Shown here: one piece after another, positions 56,145 to 64,000 of the stretch
Layout: each line of letters starts with the position of its first letter
Position numbering within the stretch: the stretch's first letter is position 1
Source of the DNA: Anolis sagrei
Taxonomy: Eukaryota > Chordata > Lepidosauria > Squamata > Anolidae
Assembly: GCF_037176765.1 (NCBI RefSeq)
Contig: NC_090025.1
Span: forward strand, 180,528,040 to 180,592,039
Reading direction: 5' to 3'
Length of the DNA: 64,000 nt
The notes under the pieces: model-generated
Told to the model about the DNA's origin: nothing
The model's input: the letters and a program-made list of their open reading frames with translations, nothing else
Database searches by the model: none
Made by a program: the position numbers and the translations under genes

Positions 56145-56455
56145 GGAAAAGATGACACGATATGAGGATTTAAAGATCAAACTGCAAAGATTCTGGCACA
56201 AACCAATAAAGGTGGTCCCAGTGGTGATCGGCACACTGGGTGCAGTGCCTAAAGACCTTGGCATGCACTTAAACACAATCAGCACTGACAAGATTACCAT
56301 CTGCCAGCTGCAGAAGGCCAGCTTACTGGGATCTGCACACATTATTCGCTGATACATCACACAGTCCTAGACACTTGGGAAGTGTCCGACGTGTGATCCA
56401 ATACAACAGCTAGCAGAGTGTCTGCTGTAGACTCATCTTGTTGTGTTTCAAATAA
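56145..56455 (+). mobile_element. R4-like LINE 3' end
   Basis: Encodes YEDLKIKLQRFWHKPIKVVP and VVIGTLGAVPKDLGMHL, then LQKASLLGSAHIIRRY, the C-terminus typical of R2/R4-type LINEs. Followed by an ATAATA run. Confidence 0.75.
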
Positions 56456-56461
56456 TAATAA

Positions 56462-56690
56462 TAATAGGTTCTTGTAGGTTTTTTCGGGCTATAGAGCCAT
56501 GTTCTAGAGGCATTTCTCCTGACGTTTCGCCTGCATCTATGGCAAGCATCCTCACTACCTCTGAGGATGCTTGCCATAGATGCAGGCGAAACGTCAGGAG
56601 AAATGCCTCTAGAACATGGCCCTATAGCCCAAAAAAACCTACAAGAACCTAGTGATTCCAGCCATGAAAGCCTTCGGCAATACAATAATA
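56462..56690. repeat. near-perfect palindrome of a retroelement end
   Basis: Arms of about 90 bp (GGTTCTTGTAGGTTTTTTCG ... GGCAAGCATCCTCA / TGAGGATGCTTGCC ... AAAACCTACAAGAACC) are separated by only CTACCTC. Each arm is a copy of the 6725 family end, and the right arm extends further (CAGCCATGAAAGCCTTCGGC). A few mismatches only, so it is young. Confidence 0.92.
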
Positions 56691-57247
56691 ATAATAATAA
56701 TATTCAATTTCCTGTTGTCTTCACAGTTATGTGTGTGGAAAGCACACACTTGTGTCTTGGCAAGGTTAGGCTTCAGGTGATTATCTTTGGAGTAGCTGGA
56801 GAGATCTTTCAGGGCATTTGTAAGTTGGCTTTCGACTGTTTCAGCGTCTCAAATCACACAATGGTTTCCATGGCTATGTGGGGATTTGAAACTTGGTTTG
56901 GAGTCATAGTTTATCATTCAGACCACAATATGCATGGCTCTCTTTTTGTATCCATTAATACTATTTGCAAAAGTGTCAGTTTCAATCAGGAACCATTTCA
57001 GAATGTTTGTCAGCCTTTCCCTCTTTCAAGGCCTTGGAGCAGAAATGACATCATTGTCCTTTGACGCTTAGTAGCCTATTTTTATGCAGGAAATTGAAAG
57101 TTACTGGTGTGTACAGAAGAACAATGGTTAATCTAATAAGAGAAACTTTCTTCCAAAGTATTTCCCCTGTTCCCAAAGAATGGGATTAACGTCAAGTTCT
57201 TGGCTGGAAATAAAGCCACTGATTTCTTGTCCACTTGTTCTGAGCAG

Positions 57248-57433
57248 CACCCTTGATGGGACAAAACTTTGCAAGGCGAAAAAGAAATAAAACACTCAAG
57301 CTGGACGAATATCAGACTGTTTCAGCCGAGGATGAGGAGGCGGAGGAAGAAAAAGAAGAACGTAAAGAGGATATTGTGGAGAAGTGCAACAAGAAACTCA
57401 AAGCTATTTGCGGACTGGCTGACTTAAGAAATG
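57248..57433 (+). CDS. USP18: USP18 exon 2 (start codon at 57256)
   Basis: Eight bases of 5' UTR, then residues 1-59 and the first base of codon 60. Acidic/basic mixed N-terminal region (EDEEAEEEKEERKED). The donor is AATG|GTACTG, a weaker GT site. Confidence 0.85.
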
Positions 57434-60400
57434 GTACTGCTTTTGCTTTTTGTTCCCTTTGCTGGTTGCCTGGGGTGTGTGGTTATGTTGCAGCATCCCT
57501 GTCTTCCATTTATCTGCTGGTGTTTTCTCCTGTTAAGAAGGAAAACAAGCTGCATTATAAGATTGTAAATTGTCTGTGTGAATATTCTTTATTTCCGATT
57601 TTTTCCATTGAATCAGGTGGAAGTAGGCAGCCCACAATCCACATATGGCCCATTGAAGTCTTTTGCGTAGCCCCAGCACTTTGGAGAAAAATGCACCCCA
57701 AATGCGCAATAACAGCACCCCTCATTCTGACTTTTAATGCTATTTTCTGCTTCCAGAAGTGCTAAAGCAGGGAAGCCTTTGCAGGGAAGCTATGTTTGGG
57801 AGTACAGCTGACACTGACCCTGGTGTCGCAGTGGGTTGAAGCACTGAGCTGCTGAACTTGCTGATCAAAAGACCACAGATTCAGATTTGTGGAGCGGGGT
57901 GAGCTCCTGCTGTTGGTCTCAGCTCCTGCCAACCTAGCAGTTCAAAAATATGCAAATGTGGGTAGATCAATAGGTACCACTTCTGCGGGAAGGTAACTGT
58001 GCTTTGTGAAATCATGCCAGCCACATGGCCTTGGAGGTGTCTACAGACAAGGACTGGACTTAATGCCAGGGGGAAACCTTGACCTTGACCTTTTACAGCT
58101 GACATAAGCACTTACTATTGGGTATGCTGGATATGGAGGCACTTGGGAATTGAACTCTCCAACATTCAGAAGACTCACATTCTTCATCCCTGTTCTAAAT
58201 TATGTCAGAATTTAAGGATATTTGTTTGATCAGACTCCCTTTTGGGGTCTTGTATCTTTGTCAGTAGACACATATCTGCAGAAATGAAAACTTGGTAGTT
58301 CTATAGTGATAGATGTACAGTTGGAGTGATGCACAACAATGGAAATGATGCCCATTGGTCACATTTGCATTTGGGACATCAACTCCGAAGTGCAGATATG
58401 CTTTGGGACACCTATGCTGTTGTCCAGTGGCTCATCTTCTCAATTCACTAAAATAGCTTCTTAGAACCTCTCCCATTGATTTAATATGAGTAAAATTACA
58501 ACAATGTAAATGGCAAAATATGAATCCAGACATTGTTTTTATATTTTTCCCTCTATGCAATTATTCATTTCTTTTGGATGTTTATTTCACATTTATGAAC
58601 TTAGAGATAATATTTAATTATTTGCACATTATTTGCATCGGGAGCCCCCGGTGGCGCAGAGGGTTAAACCCCTGTGCCGGCAGGACTGAAGACCGACAGG
58701 TCGCAGATTTGAATCCGGGAAGAGGCAGATGAGCTCCCTCTATCAGCTCCAGCTCCTCATGCGGGGACATGAGAGAAGCCTCCCACAAGGATGATAAAAA
58801 CATCAAATCATCCTGGCGTCCCCTGGGCAACTTCCTTGCAGACAGCCATTTCTCTCATACCAGAAGTGAGTTGCAGTTTCTCAAGTCACTCCTGACACAA
58901 CCAAAATAATAATAATAATAATAAATTTTTTTGCACATTTATCATAATTCTATTTAGGTAAAGGTTTCCCCTGACATTAAGTCTAGTCGTATCCGACTCT
59001 AGTGGTTGGTGCTCATCTCCATTTTTTAGCCAAAGTACCGGCATTGTCTGTAGACACCTCCAAGGTCATGTGGCCAACATGACTGCATGGAGCACCATTA
59101 CCTTCCCGCCAAGGTGGTACCTATTGATCTACTCACATTTGCATGTTTCAAACTGCTGGATTGGCAGAAGCTGGACTTAACAGTGGGAGCTCATCCTGCT
59201 CACCGGATTTGAACTGGCAACCTTTCAGTCAGCAAGTTCATCAGCTCAGCGGTTTAACCTGCTGAGCCACCAGGGGGCAAATCTATTTACATGGGCATAA
59301 TTCCAGCTTTCCTTTCACAATAGATTTAATTCTATTTCAGGGCGTTTAGGATTGCAACCTCACGTCTGTATATTTCTCTTTGCCTTTCACCACCCACGTT
59401 ACACAGTCCACACTTTCCCTGTTGTTTTCAGGAGCTGTTGGCTTGTACAATATTGGATTAAACTGCTGCCTCAACTCCTTGCTGCAAGTTTTCTTCATGA
59501 ACAGATACTTCACTATGATCCTTCGGAGGTGAGGGAAAATCAGGAAGTCCGCTTTTCACCTCTCACTCAAAAATTAGGAGTTGACAGTGATCTGGTATAG
59601 TGGCTAATGTGCTTAATTTAGAACTGGGAAGTGCTAATTCAAATATGGCCTTTCTGCTATTTGGTGGCCTGAGACAAATTACTATTTTCCAGCCTTACTT
59701 TTTCCATCTGCTGTAAAGAACAATCTCAAAACCACAACAGTTTTGTGAGCCTATAGTACTATCAAATAGGTGGGATGCCACCTATTTGTGAGCTGGCAAT
59801 TTGTATCTCCTCTTCCTCCTTTCCATGCTAAAATCCACTCCTATTTATTCTGCAAATTATAAATTCAATACCAGCAGTATAATTTGGAGTGAGAACAGGG
59901 TTCTTTTGTTGCTCGTGTTGTTAGGGAATTTCCGTAGGTGTAGCTGTGTTAATCCATTGCGTCAAAATCAAGAAAGAATTCTGCAGCATTCTTGAGGAGA
60001 AGCAAATGTATTTCAGCAGAAATGTTTATGAAGTAAATCATCCATCTACCTGAGATCATCCAGGGATCTACCAAAAGATCCAGATCTATGTTTTACTTAC
60101 CTCACTGTAAAATGTTGCCAAATAATATGATGCAGGTTGAGGATCCTTATCTGAAATTCCAAAACCCAAAATATTCCAATATCCACAATTGTCCACATGG
60201 AATAGTGACAACTTTATTCTCTGATACACAAACTTCATCACTTACACAAATGAATTTAAAGTATTGTGTATACAATTATCTTCAGGATCTGTGTAGAACA
60301 GTGGTTCCCAACCCATGGTCCGTGGACCATCAGTAGCCTGAAAGAATTAAAATATGGCCCATGGCCTTACTGTTACTACACTGTTGCAACGAGAGTAACT

Positions 60401-63221
60401 GGCCGCACGAAACAGTCTTATAGTGCAAAGATTTATTAAATATGGCTTAATGGGCAAGCAGATGGTGATTACTAGATGGCACATGTTCTGTAACAGAAAC
60501 TAGAGCTCATGTGGTCTATCCAATACAGTTTTCTGAATCAGCACCCCAAATAACCAAACCGAATCTAAAGTTAACCAAAAACTAATTCGTAATCCTTTTG
60601 ATACTAATGTTGGAGAGTGGTCCCTGGTCAAACAAAGGTTGGGAACCACTGGTGTAGAAGGTGTAGATGAAACATGACTGAATTTCATGTTAGCCTTGTG
60701 TCCCATCTCCAAAATATCTTATTATGTGTCTGCAAGTAATCCAAAATATGAAAGAAAGATCTCTGAAATGTGGAACACTTCTGGTCCCAAACATTTTAGA
60801 TAAAGGAAATTCCATCTGTACATATATTGTGTGATGGCATTGAGGCTTTCGATTTCTGTTAGGGCTCATCTCCAAGTGAGTGTAGACAGGCCTGCAGCCT
60901 TAAAGTTTTTTTCTGAGTTTGAGATAAGATTATACTTATGATTTCTTTTCTGTTGCAGGATTAAAGTGCCTTTTGATGTTGATGAACAGAAAGCAAGTGT
61001 CCCTTATCAGATGCTTCTGCTCTTGGAACAGATGCAGCAAAGCAAGCAGAAGTCTGTACATCCCATGAGTCTTGCCCAGTGCCTCTCGAGACACAATGTG
61101 AAATGTAAGCAGCAACTGGAAATAGTTTGTCCTTGCTGGGAGATTTAGGATTGGTGTCAAAACATTGCAGTCTAGTAGGGAATCTGAAACTGGAGGGAGT
61201 ACAATATTGAAAGCGGGTGAGAATGCTAGCATTGGGAAGAGCACGAAAGAGCCATACAGATCATATGTTGTGCTAAATCCTGGTTGTCATGTTGTCTCCT
61301 TCGCCAGTGTTTGTTCTTTATGATGCTGCTGAACTTTTCCTGATCCTATGGAATCTAATTAAGGACCAAATCACAAGCCCAGATTTGGTAAGTGTTCCTT
61401 TTTCACCCCAAACAAACATGGATTCTTGCTGTATTGTACCAAGTAAGCATACTCCCTCAAGGCAAGGCCAGCTAAAGCTGGCTGGGATGTGTCCAACATA
61501 TTTTATTTTATTTATTTATTTAGACCAATGCCAACAGTATCAAAACAACAATATAAAACAAGAATATAAAATCCATTACATAACAATTAAGCAGTGATAT
61601 TAATTCAAATTACATAACCACATAGAACAGATCACAGAATCACAGGTCATAAAGCAATTTCCAATTTTCAAACAATCCTATTGTCCGAGTTCAGTGCCTA
61701 AAGTGCTGTTGTGCCCACTAGCCAAAGGCCTGGCTCCAAAACCACATCTTTAGTTTTTTCCTAAAAGTAATGAGGGAGGACGCTGATCTAATCTCACTGG
61801 GGAGCGAATTCCATAAGCGGGGGGTCACCACCGAGAAGGGCCTGTCCCTCATCCCCACCAGACGTGTTTGAGACGCTGGTGGGACCAAGAGCACGGCCTC
61901 CCCAGTAGATCTTAAATTACGAGGTGGAACGTAGAGAGAGATACATTCAGATAAGTAAGCTGGGCCGGAGCCGTACCTCAGTTAGACACTTTCTACTACC
62001 CAAAATATGTACATAAACTGAGCAGTCCTGGATGGCTTATTATTTCGGTCCCCAGGACTCATTATTTCAGTCCTTGGAACCACAGGGACATCTGGACAGA
62101 TGGACTCCTTTCTCGGACCATATGCCACCAATACATAAAGCTACAAGGGAGAGATAATTTTTTAAAAATTAGGACTGTGGGTATAACTATGGAACTCCCT
62201 CCCCAGTGAAATTAGATCAGCCCCCTCCCTCCTGACCTAAGGGGAAAAACTAAAAACATGGCCCTGGGACCAAGCTTTTGGTTAGTAAATGAGAGCAGTG
62301 CAATAAGAGAATATAAAATAACATAATGACGACTTGGACCATCCCTGAAATATGACCTGAATTGTGTGTCGAAGTTTTAATGCTTATGTTTTAATTGGTT
62401 GGATTTTAATGCTTTTGTTTATTTATTGATGTAAATGCTGGTGATGGAGTGGGTTAAACTGCTGGGTTGCTAAATTTGTTGACTGAAAGGTTGCAGGTTC
62501 GAATCTGGGGAGCGGCATGAGCTTCCACTGTTAGCCCCAGCTTCTGTCAACCTAGCAGTTCAAAAACATGCATATGTGAGTAGATCAGTAGGTCTGGCAG
62601 GAAGGTAACTGCACTCTTTGCAGTCATGCCCATGGCCACATGGCCTTGGAGGCGTCTAAGGACAACACTGGCTCTTTGGCTTAGCAATGGAGATGAGCAC
62701 CAATCCTCAGACTCGGACACGTTTGGACTTAATGTCAGAGGAAAACTTTTACCTTTACCTATGTATATATAGCATTGAATTGTTGCCTTTGTAAGTGTGC
62801 CCTGAGTCCCCTTCAGGGTTGAGAAGTGTGGTAAATAAATAACTATTATTGTTATTCTCTTAACTACTCTGTCCTTAAACTATACACTTAACTTTAATAT
62901 CTTTAAAAAGCCACTTTCCCATCTTTGCCCAGAATAGGAGGGTAGGAATATTGGCTTGGCCACCAAAGGTTCAAAAAGAGGCCAGTTAAAGGAGAAAGGA
63001 TTTCTTTTCTGAGACAAGGCGCTCATGGCTTTCTGTTTTGACATTCTCTTTTTCCCTTCCCCATTCGTTTTAAGGCTGAAAGTCTCACTCATCAGTACAC
63101 TATCCGGCTGAAGGAACATCTAACATGCCAGGGGTGTTCGTGTGAAACAAAGAAAGACAGCAACCTGCTAATGCTTCCTCTCCACTTATTTGATTTTGAT
63201 TCTCGTGCATTTAAGAAGTTG
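57256..63221 (+). CDS. USP18: USP18, ISG15-specific protease (partial, runs off right edge)
   Basis: USP18 removes the ubiquitin-like modifier ISG15 from proteins and also damps type I interferon signalling at IFNAR2. Coding exons seen are 57256-57433, 59432-59528, 60959-61104, 61308-61387 and 63075-63221, giving residues 1-216; the His box and C-terminus lie beyond the window. The Cys box GLYNIGLNCCLNSLLQVF carries the catalytic Cys at residue 71 and the oxyanion Asn at 66. YQMLLLLEQMQ and LWNLIKDQI match human USP18. The N-terminus (MGQNFARRKRNKTL, then an E/K-rich stretch at 25-38) differs from the human one. The start was chosen because it opens the frame 8 bases after a good acceptor (CTGAGCAG|CACC at 57248). 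An ISRE-bearing promoter and non-coding exon lie 8.3 kb upstream. All junctions are GT-AG and in phase. Confidence 0.93.
57815..58093 (+). mobile_element. Sauria SINE
   Basis: Head GGTGTCGCAGTGGGTTGAAG through GTAGATCAATAGGTACCAC to a tail GACTGGACTTAATGCCAGGG. A stretch before the tail is missing. Confidence 0.87.
58639..58925 (+). mobile_element. tRNA-derived SINE (TCCTGACACGAC-tailed family), full length
   Basis: GGAGCCCCCGGTGGCGCAGA with A box, GCAGATTTGAATCC B box, body CGGGGACATGAGAGAAGCCT, and end CAAGTCACTCCTGACACAAC with an (AAT)n tail. Confidence 0.92.
58956..59279 (-). mobile_element. Sauria SINE, near full length
   Basis: The minus strand starts TGCCCCCTGGTGGCTCAGCA and ends GACATTAAGTC...CTTTACC reversed at 58956. 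It lies 150 bp before USP18 exon 3. Confidence 0.9.
59432..59528 (+). CDS. USP18: USP18 exon 3 (Cys box)
   Basis: Encodes residues 60-91: GAVGLYNIGLNCCLNSLLQV, then FFMNRYFTMILR. The acceptor is TTTTCAG|GAG and the donor is GGAG|GTGAGG. LNCC replaces the human QTCC. Confidence 0.95.
60299..60651. mobile_element. hAT-like element with exact 8-bp duplication
   Basis: Ends CAGTGGTTCCCAACCCATGG / AAGGTTGGGAACCACTG. The flanks GTGTAGAA at 60291-60298 and 60652-60659 are identical. The middle (about 60375-60595) is AT-rich and may hold a second nested insertion. Confidence 0.88.
60959..61104 (+). CDS. USP18: USP18 exon 4
   Basis: Encodes residues 92-140, IKVPFDVDEQKASVPYQMLL through QCLSRHNVK. 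The acceptor is TTGCAG|GATT and the donor is AAAT|GTAAGC. Confidence 0.95.
61308..61387 (+). CDS. USP18: USP18 exon 5
   Basis: Encodes residues 141-167: LFVLYDAAELFLILWNLIKD, then QITSPDL. The acceptor is TCGCCAG|TGT and the donor is TTG|GTAAGT. Confidence 0.95.
61500..61985 (-). mobile_element. L2-like LINE 3' fragment
   Basis: The tail TTTATTTATTTATTTAGACC lies at the left; the coding marker GAGAAGGGCCTGTCCCTC is on the + strand. Same family as 13230. Confidence 0.65.
62160..62845 (+). mobile_element. L2-like LINE 3' end with nested Sauria SINE
   Basis: Begins in the coding end TATGGAACTCCCTCCCCAGT and CCTCCCTCCTGACC, runs through a 3' UTR, is interrupted by a SINE at 62440-62761, and ends CCTGAGTCCCCTTCAGGGTT with AAATAAATAAC. 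Confidence 0.75.
62440..62761 (+). mobile_element. Sauria SINE inside an L2-like 3' UTR
   Basis: From GGTGATGGAGTGGGTTAAAC to GAGGAAAACTTTTACC; all SINE parts are present with scattered changes. Confidence 0.85.
63075..63221 (+). CDS. USP18: USP18 exon 6 (last in window)
   Basis: Encodes residues 168-216, AESLTHQYTIRLKEHLTCQG ... LLMLPLHLFDFDSRAFKKL. A TCQGCSC cluster stands where human has ICVDC. The acceptor is TTTTAAG|GCT and the donor is TTG|GTAGGT. Confidence 0.93.
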
Positions 63222-63800
63222 GTAGGTATATAAGGACATGGCTGGAGTTGCATCCATACCTCAAACTAAAACTGGAAGAATCAGGATGATCAGGCCTGTT
63301 GCCAGAGGGGTTGGGGTTAAGGGTTCAACCTCCCTCCCAAAATTGTAAACCTGGTTTACTCATGGAGTTTAACTGGTTAACCAATTAGGCCTGAGGATGA
63401 TGCTTCTGCCTTTTTCTTAAAGCCACTTCTCTTTTTTCAAAATTGATTTTTTTTTTAGCAAATGCAAAATGTCCACGTTCTTCTAAAACGAGCCTGTCCA
63501 ACATGCTGCCCGGGGGCCAGATGTGGCCCTCACAAGGCTTTGGTGTGGCCCGCAGAAGCTCCGAGTGAGCCTAAGCATTAGAGAGGGAAGTTACATGCAG
63601 CATTACAGCAAAGTAGCTATTGGAACCTGTTATTCCCCCTCCAAGGACAGTTCCAGACAGGGGAAAAGTGGGTTTTAAAATCTGGGTCAGGCTGGATTTC
63701 TGTCCCCACACTGGTGAAAAATAAAATGCCACTCTTTCCTGGGGTGGTGTCCAGATGCCCTGTTGGACCTTCCAGCAGGGCACCCAGACATCAACGAAAA
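63222..63800. other. USP18 intron 6, mostly unassigned
   Basis: A short hAT-like piece near 63485-63560 (CATGCTGCCCGGGGGCCAGA, TGTGGCCCGCAGAAG) is the only hint of an element. Confidence 0.35.
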
Positions 63801-63956
63801 CCCCATAGAAAAACTTTAAAAAGTAAAAATTACTTACCCGGCTTGCATTACCCTGCTGCCAGCCCTCTCCTGGTACATCATTTCTACACTCCGGAAGAGG
63901 GCCAGCAGCAGGGTAATGCTGGTAGGGTATTTTTCACTTTTTAAGATTTTTCTGGG
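63801..63956. repeat. imperfect palindrome in USP18 intron
   Basis: Arms of about 60-65 bp (AAAAACTTTAAAAAGTAAAA, GCATTACCCTGCTGCCAGCC / GGCCAGCAGCAGGGTAATGC, CACTTTTTAAGATTTTTCTG) around a ~28-base loop. Probably a MITE or the folded end of one. Confidence 0.75.
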
Positions 63957-64000
63957 GGGTTTGGAAAAGGCGTTAGAGCCCTCTCAGATATTCCAGGCTG

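Overview
The window is vertebrate nuclear DNA, most probably from a squamate reptile of the Anolis/iguanian kind. The evidence is split genes with GT-AG introns, Bov-B-tailed Sauria SINEs, other tRNA-headed SINEs, CR1, L2, L1, R4-like and Bov-B LINE ends, and many hAT, Tigger and mariner DNA transposons.

The host genes are four, all on the + strand, in the order PEX26 - TUBA8-like - TUBA8 - USP18. This matches the human 22q11 order PEX26-TUBA8-USP18, except that the alpha-tubulin gene is present twice. PEX26 (988-14191, five coding exons, 306 aa) encodes the tail-anchored peroxisomal dock for the PEX1-PEX6 ATPase. The first alpha-tubulin gene (coding exons 2-5 at 19605-25636, 448 aa with an inferred ATG-only first exon) has an unusual C-terminal tail ending EEV. 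The second (37225-43500, 449 aa) carries the orthodox TUBA8 tail ending GEEF. Exon 4 of the two copies is far more alike than their other exons, which suggests gene conversion. USP18 (coding exons 57256-63221, continuing past the right edge) encodes an ISG15 protease; a textbook ISRE lies upstream of a probable non-coding first exon (48719-48936).

Region by region: 1-775 is an AT-rich minisatellite. 988-14760 is PEX26, with a second, 59-bp minisatellite in intron 2 and many transposons. 14760-19600 is repeats plus a candidate TUBA8-like first exon. 19605-25636 is the TUBA8-like gene. 25700-32000 is intergenic, with a hAT element, a pair of direct repeats that look like the LTRs of an old LTR retroelement, and a U6 snRNA fragment. 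32000-43640 is TUBA8 with a candidate promoter and first exon. 43640-48700 is repeats, including a clean L1 insertion and a composite hAT element. 48700-64000 is USP18, whose long first intron holds LINE pieces, a 590-bp polypurine tract and snap-back palindromes.

The genes act in separate pathways (peroxisome import, microtubules, interferon control); their adjacency is conserved synteny, not a functional cluster. I see no clearly new biological system. The strongest leads are the divergent tandem tubulin, its exon-limited conversion, the USP18 ISRE promoter, and the common target-site signature of the hAT elements.
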